64,000 nucleotides of DNA from Mesorhizobium sp. STM 4661 (GTDB taxonomy: Bacteria; Pseudomonadota; Alphaproteobacteria; Rhizobiales; Rhizobiaceae). The DNA is taken from assembly GCF_000359125.1 (NCBI RefSeq), contig NZ_CAAF010000073.1:1-64000 (forward strand), read 5' to 3'. The notes below the pieces were generated by a model. It made no database searches, was not told the DNA's origin, and saw only the letters and a list, made by a program, of their open reading frames with translations. Position numbers and translations under genes: made by a program. Below are positions 1 to 7,500 of the stretch, in pieces (the first letter of the stretch is position 1; each line of letters opens with the position of its first letter).

Positions 1-28
1 CGATTGGCGAAAGCGATGGCGGCATCCG

Positions 29-75
29 ATCTCCCCCCTTGCGGGGGAGATGGCCGGCAGGCCAGAGGGGGGTGC
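29..75. repeat. Half copy of palindromic repeat family A
   Basis: A C-run, short GC-rich palindrome and G-run (CTCCCCCCTTGCGGGGGAG, then GGCCGGCAGGCC, then AGAGGGGGG) form one arm of the interspersed element seen complete near 4.73, 19.05 and 46.49 kb. Only one arm is present here; the partner may lie left of the window. It sits just downstream of the TPR gene and could fold in the transcript. No gene lies in bases 1-98. Confidence 0.8.
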
Positions 76-98
76 TCAAGCGCGACCAAATGAAGCCC

Positions 99-1208
99 TC
101 ATCCCGCCGATTTCTGCGCCAGTTGCAGATCAACGAACTGTATCCCCTTGGCCGCCATCCGCGCCCATTCGGAATCCGCATCGAGTTCGAGATAGCGCAC
201 CCAGCAGCGGCGGGCCTCCGCCAGATTGCCGGCGTCGAATTCGAGCCTGGCGAGGTTGAACACCGCATCGGCGTAGTTTGCATCAAGCGCGATCGCCTTG
301 ACGAGGTGCCGGCGCGCCGAGGCCTCGCGGCCTTCGTCGCTCATCAGTCCGGCGAGGTTGAACCAGGCTTCAACGAAACCCGGATCGAGTCTTATGGCGC
401 GGGCATAGTCATTCGCGGCTTCCGCCACACGGCCGGCGCCGCGCAGGCAGTTGGCGCGGTTGAAGGCGGCGATGGCATCGCTTGGATCGATGGAAAGGCA
501 GCGCTGGTAGAGGGCGGCCGCGGCGTCGTGCCGGCCCTCCTCCTCCGCCGCTTCCGCCTCGGCGAACAATTCTTCCAGCGTGTCGTCGCCATACATTCCT
601 GAATTGGCCACGCCCAAATCGAACAGCAACTGGCCGTCGAGCTCACTCTGCCCGTCCTCGAGATAGATCGCATCCGGGCGACCAAATGCCGAGCCGACGG
701 CGAGCGACTTGGCGGTCAGCGAGGCGACCGGGCCAGAGCGGTGCACGGAGCGCGCGATCGCCCCCCAGGTCGCGCCGCCTGATATCAGCCCGGCATATTT
801 GCGGGCCAGGATCAGGTCGCGGAAGGAATAGGGTTCGCCATCATGCTCGAATGCGTCGAACAGGCTGAGAAGGTCGAAGTCGGCGGCGACAAGCCGCGAC
901 TGGTCGATGAGCGACTGCCTGGACAGCGCCGAGGCCTCCGGCGCCTTCATCAACCCGAGCAGGCGTAGAAAACCGTTTTCGCTGAGAAGCGTGCGCCCCG
1001 CCCCGCGCTCGGCATCGGCGCGGCGCTCGATCTCGGCATCGCCTGCTTTGGCGAGCACCAAGCGGCCGAACACGACATGGCTGGTGCGCCTGGTGACGCC
1101 GCGCCGCAACTGGCCCTGCTGGCGCGCGACCTCACGCGCGGCCAGCCGTAGCGGAAACGCCGCCAGCGCGCCGACGACGCCGAAGACGCCGCCGGCGGGG
1201 GCCGTCAC
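99..1208 (-). CDS. BRCT-like / HTH / tetratricopeptide repeat protein coupled to ku
   Basis: 369 residues from a GTG start whose GTGA overlaps the ku stop, so translation is probably coupled to Ku. Residues about 8-85 follow a BRCT pattern (GQLRRGVTRRTSHVVFGR, later RTLLSENGFLRLLGL). Residues about 95-165 (YSFRDLILARKYAGLI) resemble a MerR-like winged-helix segment. Residues about 215-355 contain TPR helical hairpins such as AAALYQRCLSIDPSDAIAAF and VEAWFNLAGLMSDEGREA. No catalytic motif is visible. The TPRs and the overlap are seen directly; the BRCT and HTH calls rest on pattern only. Position and coupling suggest a scaffold or accessory factor of the Ku/LigD repair system, though it could be an unrelated rider of the operon. 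Confidence 0.85.
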   Translation of the reverse strand: MTAPAGGVFGVVGALAAFPLRLAAREVARQQGQLRRGVTRRTSHVVFGRLVLAKAGDAEIERRADAERGAGRTLLSENGFLRLLGLMKAPEASALSRQSLIDQSRLVAADFDLLSLFDAFEHDGEPYSFRDLILARKYAGLISGGATWGAIARSVHRSGPVASLTAKSLAVGSAFGRPDAIYLEDGQSELDGQLLFDLGVANSGMYGDDTLEELFAEAEAAEEEGRHDAAAALYQRCLSIDPSDAIAAFNRANCLRGAGRVAEAANDYARAIRLDPGFVEAWFNLAGLMSDEGREASARRHLVKAIALDANYADAVFNLARLEFDAGNLAEARRCWVRYLELDADSEWARMAAKGIQFVDLQLAQKSAG

Positions 1209-2104
1209 GCCTTGCTCTTGCCGACGGCCTTGAGCAGATTGGCCTTCAGCGGGTTTTCCTTGGCCGCACCGGCCTTGGCTGCGGGCTTCGCCGCATCGTC
1301 TGCCTTGCTCTTCGACTTGGCCGGCGGCTTGGCCGATTGCGACAGGCTCGCCTTCAGCGCATCCATCAGGTTGATGACATTGCCGCGCTCGGGCGCCGCC
1401 GCGATGATCGGCTTGTGGCCCTTCAGCTTCTCACGGATCATCCCCATCAGCGCGATCTCGTAGCGGTCCTCGTAATTCTTCGGATCGAAGGTGGTTTCTT
1501 TCTGCTTGATCAGCGCTTCGGCCAATTGCAGCATTTCGGCATCCGGCTTGCCGGCCGGGATGTTGCCGAAATATTCAGCCGTGCCGCGCACTTCGTTGGG
1601 GTTCCTCAAGGTGCAGACGAACATGCCGTTCTCGCGCGCACCGATCGTCACCACGCGCTCGCGGCTGGACAGCACCAGGCGCGCGATCGCCAGCTTGCCG
1701 GATTTGCGCATCGCTTCGCGCAGCACCGCGAAGGTTTCCTCCGCCATCGCGCCGTCCGGCGCCAGGTAATAGGGCGCGTCCTGGTAGATCACGTCGACCT
1801 CGCCCTCGTCGACAAAGGCCTCGATGTTCATCGTGTGGTTGGATTCGATGCGCACCGCGTCGAGATCGGTATCATCGATGATGATGTACTGCTTGTCCTC
1901 GTACTCGTAGCCCTTGACCAGGTCCGAGCGCTCGACCAGCCCGAGCTCGGGATCGACCGGCTTCATGTTGATGCGGTTGTGGGTCTTCTTGTGCAGCTGG
2001 TTGAAGCTGATGCGTTCGCTGGCACTCGTCGCCGGATAGAGCCGGACCGGACAGCTGACGAGGCTGAGCTTGAGGTAACCTTTCCAACTTGCCCTGGGCG
2101 CCAT
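1205..2104 (-). CDS. ku: Non-homologous end-joining protein Ku
   Basis: Bacterial Ku forms a ring-shaped homodimer on DNA double-strand ends and recruits LigD. The 299-residue length is normal for the family. The N-terminus (APRASWKGYLKLSLVSCPVR) and the core stretch HKKTHNRINMKPVDPELG are typical Ku sequence. The C-terminal about 50 residues are Lys/Ala rich (KPPAKSKSKADDAAKPAAK), the kind of basic tail that binds DNA. The start is fixed by a TAGGAGA ribosome site just upstream of the ATG. It lies 93 bp downstream of ligD on the same strand and overlaps the next gene by four bases, giving a ligD-ku-TPR transcription unit. Confidence 0.96.
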   Translation of the reverse strand: MAPRASWKGYLKLSLVSCPVRLYPATSASERISFNQLHKKTHNRINMKPVDPELGLVERSDLVKGYEYEDKQYIIIDDTDLDAVRIESNHTMNIEAFVDEGEVDVIYQDAPYYLAPDGAMAEETFAVLREAMRKSGKLAIARLVLSSRERVVTIGARENGMFVCTLRNPNEVRGTAEYFGNIPAGKPDAEMLQLAEALIKQKETTFDPKNYEDRYEIALMGMIREKLKGHKPIIAAAPERGNVINLMDALKASLSQSAKPPAKSKSKADDAAKPAAKAGAAKENPLKANLLKAVGKSKA

Positions 2105-2150
2105 GAATTCTCTCCTACGCGGCCGTGCACTGTCGAACTGTTGCAGCGCT

Positions 2151-2169
2151 GTTCGTCCGAAGGACGAAC
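2151..2169. other. Perfect hairpin between ligD and ku
   Basis: GTTCGTCC, a three-base loop, then GGACGAAC: an 8-bp perfect inverted repeat in the 93-bp ligD-ku gap. In the transcript (minus strand) the loop is UUC. No T-run follows in either direction, so it is not a normal intrinsic terminator. It may set the ku/ligD mRNA ratio by stabilising or processing the message, or bind a dimeric protein. The fold is seen in sequence; the role is inferred. Confidence 0.5.
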
Positions 2170-2197
2170 GATAACGCCGAAATCCTACATCGAGCCC

Positions 2198-4672
2198 TCA
2201 CAATACCGGCAAATCCCTAGCGAAATCTTCCATGTCGGCCCAGGGATCGCCCGAGGTAGCCAGAAGGCCCGGCAGCGAAGAATAATTCAAATCCTGCGGA
2301 GCGTCGATGGATTCCAGATCGGACCAGCTCACCGGCGTCGAGGCCGGCAGATTGGTGCGGGCGCGCAGCGAATAGGGTGCGGCGGACGTGTGGCCGCGCG
2401 CATTGCGATGATAGTCGATGAAGATGCGCCGTTTGCGGTTGTCCTTGCCCATGGTTGTGGTGAAGGTGTCGGGCGCCGTGGCAGTCAGATGTGTGGAGAT
2501 GGCGCTGGACACCTGATGCAGCTTCTTCCAGTTCTGCTTTTGCGTCACCGGCACTGATATGTGGATGCCGCTGCCGCCGGAGGTCTTGGCGAACGGCATC
2601 AGCCCAAGACCCTCCAGTTCACCCCTGATGTGCACCGCGGCCTCCACCACCTCGCGCCACGCAATCCCCTCGCCAGGGTCGAGGTCGAAGACGATCAAAT
2701 CCGGCTTGTCGAGTTTTGTTCGATGGGTGCCCCAGGTATGGAACTCGACGACGCCGAACTGCGCCAGCGCCAGATAGCCCTTGGCGCCCTCGACCGACAG
2801 ATAGGATTTTGTCTCGCCCTCGGAATTGGTCGCCTCGAAGGTGACGACCGAAGGCGGCATGCCGGTGAAGGCGTGGCGCTGGAAGAAACAATCCTGCGGC
2901 TTGCCGGTCGGGCAGCGCACCAGCGACACCGGACGGCCGAGAATGTGCGGCAGCATGAAGTCGCCGACCAGCGCGTAGTAGACCGCGATATCGAGCTTGG
3001 TCGGCCCGGTCTTGCCGAACAGCCGCCGCGTCGGGTTGGTCACCCAGATCGTCGCGAGATCGGCCTCGGCGATCAGCCGCTTGCGTTTCGCCGAGACCGG
3101 CGTCGACAGGCCGACATCCCTGAGGCCGCGGAACACGCCGTGACGCAACGCATTGTCCGACGTGCGGTTGGCGTAGTGGATGCGCGCCGACAACAGTGGC
3201 CGCACCCAGTTCATCTCGCGCATGATCTCGCGCGGCACGCCTTCGGGTGCGGTGGCGCCTTCGCGCAAGGGTTCCAGCCGGGCCAGCAATTCGCCTGCCA
3301 TCCCGGCATCGAAGCCGGTGCCGACCTTGCCGCGATAGTGCAATTCGCCGTTTTCGAATTCCGCCATGCCAAGTGCCGCCAGCCCTTCGGCGGCGTCTGA
3401 CGTGGTGTAGCCGGCGATGACGAAGTCATCGGATTTCAGCGCCTTGGTCTTGGTCCAGCTCTTGGTGCGGCCGCTCTGATAGGTCGCGGTGGCGCGTTTT
3501 GAGACGACGCCTTCCAGACCGAGTTCGGAGGCCCTGACATAGAGCCCCTGCCCGTCGCCTTCGACGTGGTCGGAGAATTGGATCGCGGAATTGGCGCCAA
3601 GACCGGAAAGCAGTTGCGAAAGCAGCGCCTTGCGCCTGATGAGCGGCGCCGTGGTCAGATCCCAGCCGTCGAGATAAAGCAGATCGAAGGCATAGAAATG
3701 GAGCTTGTTGCCGGCGCCTTCCGCCAACGCGTCCTGCAGTAGCGCGAAGCGGCTGATGCCCTTGGCGTCGAGCACGACGATCTCGCCATCGATAACCGCC
3801 TCGCGGCACGGCAGTTTTGCAAAGGCGCCGGCCAAGTCGCCATAGCGCTTCGTCCAGTCGAGGCCGGCGCGGGTGATCAGCCGCGCCGCCTTGTCGGCCA
3901 GATGCGCCATGGTGCGATAACCGTCGAACTTGATCTCGTGCAGCCAGGTCTCGCCGGTATCGACGCCATCCGACGGTTTCGGCACCTGCGTGGCCAGCTG
4001 CGGCTCGATGCGGGCAGGCAGCAGCGCCTTGACCGCGCCGGGCAAAGCGCCGGGTTTCAGCACCACCGGCTTTGCCGGCTTGGTCGCCGGCTTCGGCGCT
4101 TCGACCAGTTCCTCGATGCGGCGCCCGGATTTGACGCTTTCCGGCCGCTCGCTGAGGATATCGAGCTTGGTATCGGCGGCGAGGTCGCGCTCCTTGAACA
4201 GCAGCCAGTTTTTCTTGCCCTCATCCTCGCCTGGCTTGGGCTTCAGCCGTGTCAGCATCCAGCCGCCATTCAGCTTCTCGCCGGCGAGGCGAAACTTGAA
4301 GGCGCCGGTGCGCAGGCTCTTTTCGACATCGTCCATCGGCGCCCAGCTGCCGGTGTCCCAGACGATCATCGGACCGCCGCCATATTCCCCCTCGGGAATG
4401 ACGCCTTCGAAATCGATATAGTCGAGCGGATGGTCCTCGGTCTCGACCGCCAGTCTTTTATCCGCGGGGTTGAGCGATGGGCCGCGCGGCACCGCCCAGC
4501 TTTTCAAGACATCGCCGACCTGCAGGCGCAGATCGTAATGGTCGGCGGTAGCATGATGCTTGTGCACGACGAAGCGGTTGCCATCGTCGCTGAGCAGCCC
4601 GCCCGCCGGTTCCGGCGTGCGGCTGAATTCACGCTTGGCGCGATAGGCCTCGAGTTTGGAGGGAGTTGGCAT
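2198..4672 (-). CDS. ligD: ATP-dependent DNA ligase LigD (phosphoesterase-ligase-polymerase)
   Basis: Multifunctional end-joining enzyme: trims 3' ends, fills in nucleotides and seals breaks held by Ku. The 824 residues run in the rhizobial domain order. A 3'-phosphoesterase lies at about 30-150 (FVVHKHHATADHYDLRLQ, with His and Asp metal ligands). The adenylating ligase at about 230-530 has the nucleotidyl Lys248 in EIKFDGYR. The primase-like polymerase at about 550-815 has the metal-binding FDLDPGEG. Length is normal (about 800-900). It starts at ATG 4672 beside a family A repeat. It is the first gene of the unit with ku and the TPR gene. Confidence 0.96.
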   Translation of the reverse strand: MPTPSKLEAYRAKREFSRTPEPAGGLLSDDGNRFVVHKHHATADHYDLRLQVGDVLKSWAVPRGPSLNPADKRLAVETEDHPLDYIDFEGVIPEGEYGGGPMIVWDTGSWAPMDDVEKSLRTGAFKFRLAGEKLNGGWMLTRLKPKPGEDEGKKNWLLFKERDLAADTKLDILSERPESVKSGRRIEELVEAPKPATKPAKPVVLKPGALPGAVKALLPARIEPQLATQVPKPSDGVDTGETWLHEIKFDGYRTMAHLADKAARLITRAGLDWTKRYGDLAGAFAKLPCREAVIDGEIVVLDAKGISRFALLQDALAEGAGNKLHFYAFDLLYLDGWDLTTAPLIRRKALLSQLLSGLGANSAIQFSDHVEGDGQGLYVRASELGLEGVVSKRATATYQSGRTKSWTKTKALKSDDFVIAGYTTSDAAEGLAALGMAEFENGELHYRGKVGTGFDAGMAGELLARLEPLREGATAPEGVPREIMREMNWVRPLLSARIHYANRTSDNALRHGVFRGLRDVGLSTPVSAKRKRLIAEADLATIWVTNPTRRLFGKTGPTKLDIAVYYALVGDFMLPHILGRPVSLVRCPTGKPQDCFFQRHAFTGMPPSVVTFEATNSEGETKSYLSVEGAKGYLALAQFGVVEFHTWGTHRTKLDKPDLIVFDLDPGEGIAWREVVEAAVHIRGELEGLGLMPFAKTSGGSGIHISVPVTQKQNWKKLHQVSSAISTHLTATAPDTFTTTMGKDNRKRRIFIDYHRNARGHTSAAPYSLRARTNLPASTPVSWSDLESIDAPQDLNYSSLPGLLATSGDPWADMEDFARDLPVL

Positions 4673-4730
4673 GGGTCAGGCGAGAGTGGCGGCTAGTGCG
4701 CCTTCGGATAGCCAGCGCAGCGTTCCTTCA

Positions 4731-4890
4731 CACCCCCCTCTGTCCTGCCGGACATCTCCCCTGCAAGGGGGGAGATCAGAAGTCGCTTCAGCTTTCGCCA
4801 ATCGCCAACGTTGGAGGTGAAGCGCCGAAGACGAAGCTGCCAATCTCCCCCCTTGCGGGGGAGATGTCCGGCAGGAAAGAGGGGGGTGCT
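4731..4890. repeat. Palindromic repeat family A, complete copy
   Basis: About 160 bp with two inverted arms. The left arm reads CACCCCCCTCTGTCCTGCCG then a GGGGGGAGAT end; the right arm is its mirror (CTCCCCCCTTGCGGGGGAG, GTCCGGCAGG, AGAGGGGGGTG). The spacer of about 70 bp contains GCTTCAGCTTTCG and a matching GAAGC stretch. It fills most of the gap upstream of ligD (4673-4953). The copy at 19.05 kb has the same architecture. It looks like a non-autonomous palindromic mobile element; no transposase is nearby. Confidence 0.85.
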
Positions 4891-4953
4891 GTCCCGCCAG
4901 CATTGCGGATTTTCCTCCACCACAGCGGTGCGAAAGGATGGATGCCACGCGGC

Positions 4954-5178
4954 TCAATCGTCAGTGGCCGGTGTCAATTCGAGCTCGGCGGGCGAAAGTC
5001 CTTGCTGAAGCTGGCTCAACCGGAATTCGTCGACCCAATAGGCCTCGCCGTCGACCAGAACCCGCGCGCTGTAGGCGCCGGCGGAAAAGCGCTGCGCGGT
5101 GATGTAGACCTTGTGGCGGTCGAGCGCCTGGCGCACCGCGGCGCGCTTGGATTTTTGGGCAGTGACGGAACTGGCCAT
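4954..5178 (-). CDS. Small conserved-type hypothetical protein
   Basis: 74 residues beginning MASSVTAQKSKRAAVRQ. The N-terminal third is basic; the rest reads as a small mixed alpha/beta domain (VYITAQRFSAGAYSARVLVD then GEAYWVDEFRLSQLQQG) with an acidic end (PATDD). I prefer ATG 5178 because the open frame upstream to 5382 has no protein-like composition. There is no signal peptide or membrane segment. It is a single gene between ligD and brnT. The function is not recognised. Confidence 0.6.
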   Translation of the reverse strand: MASSVTAQKSKRAAVRQALDRHKVYITAQRFSAGAYSARVLVDGEAYWVDEFRLSQLQQGLSPAELELTPATDD

Positions 5179-5425
5179 GACTCGCTCATACGCTCGACGC
5201 CGCACAACAGAACGGCAGGGACAAGGATGGCCGAGACCGGGGGGCCTGTCAATTTTCGGGTGGTGCGAACCGCTTGGAACGACGGCTACACCAAGCCCAA
5301 ATGAGCCGGCCCTGCCATCACGCCAGCCACGCACCGTGCAAATTTCCCTCTTCGGATTTGTCCTTCGTAAGTGGAAAAACAACCACTGAAGGAAAGCAAC
5401 TTTGCATCATGACACTTCCTTTTCT

Positions 5426-5469
5426 GTATCACAAATAATGGTTGACATCCATATTTTTAGTGATACAAA
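5426..5469 (+). promoter_or_regulatory. brnTA promoter with flanking inverted-repeat operator
   Basis: TTGACA at 5442-5447, a 16-bp spacer and TACAAA at 5464-5469 make a good sigma-70 promoter. An inverted repeat brackets it: GTATCAC at 5426-5432 and GTGATAC at 5460-5466, the second half-site overlapping the -10. Both half-sites are followed by AAATAAT or close to it. BrnA antitoxins are known to autorepress, so this is the expected operator position. The predicted start of transcription is at or next to the GTG at 5477. Confidence 0.6.
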
Positions 5470-5476
5470 TAATCCG

Positions 5477-5725
5477 GTGAAAATCGTGTGGGATGAGCAC
5501 AAGCGCCTGACCAATCTCGACAAGCACGGGATGGACTTCGCCAATCTCACCATCGAATTTTTCGAGGCGGCGACCATCTATCCCGGCAAGAGCGGTCGGC
5601 ATGTGGCGCTCGGCCGTCTATCCGACGGCACTATCGTCGTCATCTTCGCCCATCTCGGCACGGAAGCCATTTCGATTGTTTCGATGCGTCCGGCCAGCAT
5701 CAGGGAAAGGAGCCTTTTGACATGA
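5477..5725 (+). CDS. brnT: BrnT family ribonuclease toxin
   Basis: Toxin of the type II BrnTA module; BrnT is a RelE-fold ribonuclease that halts translation. The 82 residues start VKIVWDEHKRLTNLDKHGMD, the diagnostic WDExK...N..KHG opening of BrnT/DUF497. It ends with the typical ISIVSMRPASIRERSLL segment carrying the conserved Arg residues. I chose GTG 5477 because the family begins at this point and the only upstream ATG (5438) lies before the promoter -35. No Shine-Dalgarno is visible, so it may be translated as a leaderless message. Its stop overlaps brnA by four bases. Confidence 0.92.
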   Translation: MKIVWDEHKRLTNLDKHGMDFANLTIEFFEAATIYPGKSGRHVALGRLSDGTIVVIFAHLGTEAISIVSMRPASIRERSLLT

Positions 5726-6024
5726 CCCGCAAGAAACCCATGAAAGAATTCGTTCCCGGCCGCGGCTATACCAGGCAGGATTGGGACGACGCCGACAGCC
5801 CGGAATTGACCGATGAGCAGATTGCCAAGGGCAGGCCTTTTGCCGAAGCGTTTCCCGATCTGGCCGAAAGCATCAAGCGCGGCCGGGGGCGCCCACCCGT
5901 CGCTGTGCCGCTGCAACAGATTTCCATCCGGCTTGAGCCGGCGGTGATCGAAAAGTTCAAGGCAACCGGCAGGGGCTGGCAGGCCAGGGTCAATGATGTG
6001 CTGAAGAAGGCGAAAGTGGGCTAG
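5722..6024 (+). CDS. brnA: BrnA family antitoxin
   Basis: Antitoxin partner of BrnT, 100 residues, starting at an ATGA overlap with the toxin gene. The N-terminal half is acidic and flexible (DDADSPELTDEQIAKGRPF), the part that wraps the toxin. The C-terminal half (QQISIRLEPAVIEKFKATG, then WQARVNDVLKKAK) is the DNA-binding dimerisation domain of the family. It probably binds the GTATCAC/GTGATAC repeat at 5426-5466 together with BrnT. Toxin-first order is usual for this family. Confidence 0.92.
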   Translation: MTRKKPMKEFVPGRGYTRQDWDDADSPELTDEQIAKGRPFAEAFPDLAESIKRGRGRPPVAVPLQQISIRLEPAVIEKFKATGRGWQARVNDVLKKAKVG

Positions 6025-6238
6025 AGGCGCGGATGTCGGCAATCGTGAGCCCGTGAGGTTTCATTTCGACACTATTTTTCTGTCAGGCGGCCGGACTTGG
6101 AATGTATCAGCGTCGGTGCCAGCCGCCTGGCGCCGACGGCGCGCAGCCACGCCGTGCCCTGCCAGAGTAGCCCATCCGGCTTAATTGCCACCCGTTTCGC
6201 TCGCGCCTAGCCTGCCGGTAATCGGGTTGGGTGGAGTA

Positions 6239-7336
6239 ATGGCGTCTGGAGCGACAGGCCGCAAGTCCGAGCGCATGGGGTCGCTGGATCTGTTGCGCCT
6301 GGTCGCGGCTTTGGCTGTCCTGTTCTTCCACTATCTCTTTCACGGATCCTACCTGCCGCCACTGCTGGCGAACGGCTACCCCGAAGCCGGCTCCCTCGCC
6401 ATATACGGCTATATGGGCGTCAACCTGTTTTTTCTGATCAGCGGGTTCGTCATCGCCTGGTCGGCCGAAGGCAGGAACTGGACGGAATTCGCCGCGGCAA
6501 GGTTCGCCCGGCTTTATCCTGGCTTCCTCGTCTGCATGACCGCCAGCTTTATCGTGCAGACGCTGGCTGCCAATCCGACCCTTCCATATGACCCAAGCAT
6601 CTGGGCCGCCAATCTCTTCATTGTCGCCCCGGCCTTCAACAGACCCTTCGTGGACGGTGTCTACTGGTCGATCGTCATGGAGATCATTTTCTATGGGTGG
6701 ATCGCGATCGCTCTGTTCCTCGGCGTCTTCTCGCGCTGGAAGCTGCAGATCGTGGCGGCATGGCTGCTGATTTCCGTTATCAACGAAACGGTCATCCACA
6801 GCACGGCTCTGCAGTTCGTGTTGATCACGCAATACGCGCCGTATTTCGCCGGCGGCATCCTTGCCCAGCACATTGTCGCCAAGGGTTCGTCTATCGAGGC
6901 GCTTGTGCTGCTCGGCGCGGCGTTCCTGCTGTCGTGCAGGGAGGTGGCCTCGGGCGCCGACTGGATGCAGGCCAATTTCGGATTCTCGCCGTCGCTTGCA
7001 CAGCTGCTTGCCGCCAATGTCGTCGTCTATGGCCTGTTCGGCGGGGCTCTGCTCCTGCGTCGCCGCATCGCACCGACACCACTGGTGCTTATGCTGGGCG
7101 GGCTCACCTATCCGCTCTACCTCCTGCATCAGGAAATCGGCACGCTCTGGCTCAACGCGCTATCGCCAGCGGTCGGCCGCTGGGTCGCCCTGGCAATTGT
7201 GCTCACGGCCTTGCTGTCCGCCTCATTCGTGATCTCGTTCTTCATCGAAAAACCGATACGCAAGCCTTTGATATCGTTGCTGCTGCCCCCGCTGAACATG
7301 ATGGCAAGCAAACTCCGGCTCGATCGGCCGGCGTGA
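6239..7336 (+). CDS. Acyltransferase 3 family membrane protein
   Basis: Integral membrane O-acyltransferase of the OafA/YrhL group, which moves acetyl or other acyl groups onto cell-surface sugars. 365 residues with about ten hydrophobic segments. The family opening MGSLDLLRLVAALAVLFFHY carries the conserved His; VNLFFLISGFVIAWSAEGR and FAAARFARLYPGF carry the conserved F-FxxSGF and R-R-P features. The end (ISFFIEKPIRKP) is the standard E-KP motif. ATG 6239 follows GGTGGAG; a start at 6185 would add 18 residues. The TGA stop is the first unit of the heptad repeat. The substrate cannot be told from sequence. Confidence 0.85.
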   Translation: MASGATGRKSERMGSLDLLRLVAALAVLFFHYLFHGSYLPPLLANGYPEAGSLAIYGYMGVNLFFLISGFVIAWSAEGRNWTEFAAARFARLYPGFLVCMTASFIVQTLAANPTLPYDPSIWAANLFIVAPAFNRPFVDGVYWSIVMEIIFYGWIAIALFLGVFSRWKLQIVAAWLLISVINETVIHSTALQFVLITQYAPYFAGGILAQHIVAKGSSIEALVLLGAAFLLSCREVASGADWMQANFGFSPSLAQLLAANVVVYGLFGGALLLRRRIAPTPLVLMLGGLTYPLYLLHQEIGTLWLNALSPAVGRWVALAIVLTALLSASFVISFFIEKPIRKPLISLLLPPLNMMASKLRLDRPA

Positions 7337-7500
7337 ATGGTGAATGGTGAATGGTGAATGGTGAATGGTGAATGGTGAATGGTGAATGGTGAATGGTGAA
7401 ATTGCACACAATACGTGACGAAAGAACGACTAAATACACTACTGACTACTGAACTACTGACTACTATTCACTATTCACTATTCACTATTCACTATTCACC
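7334..7500. repeat. Convergent heptanucleotide repeat arrays carrying both genes' stop codons
   Basis: Nine perfect TGAATGG units run from 7334 to 7396 (plus TGAA). After about 65 bp (which include ACTACTGACTACTGAACTAC), five ATTCACT/ATTCACC units occupy 7466-7500. The right array is the near reverse complement of the left, one wobble mismatch per unit, so the transcript can fold. The stop codon of the acyltransferase (7334-7336) and that of the convergent deacetylase (7496-7498) both belong to repeat units. Because the period is 7, TGA recurs in all three frames on both strands. Confidence 0.95.

Noticed and set aside
4676..4957. Overlapping short frames in the gap upstream of ligD
   Set aside because: They are encoded by the family A palindrome and repeat the same low-complexity text at other copies.
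7334..7500. CRISPR-like array
   Set aside because: The unit is 7 bp without spacers and no cas gene is present.
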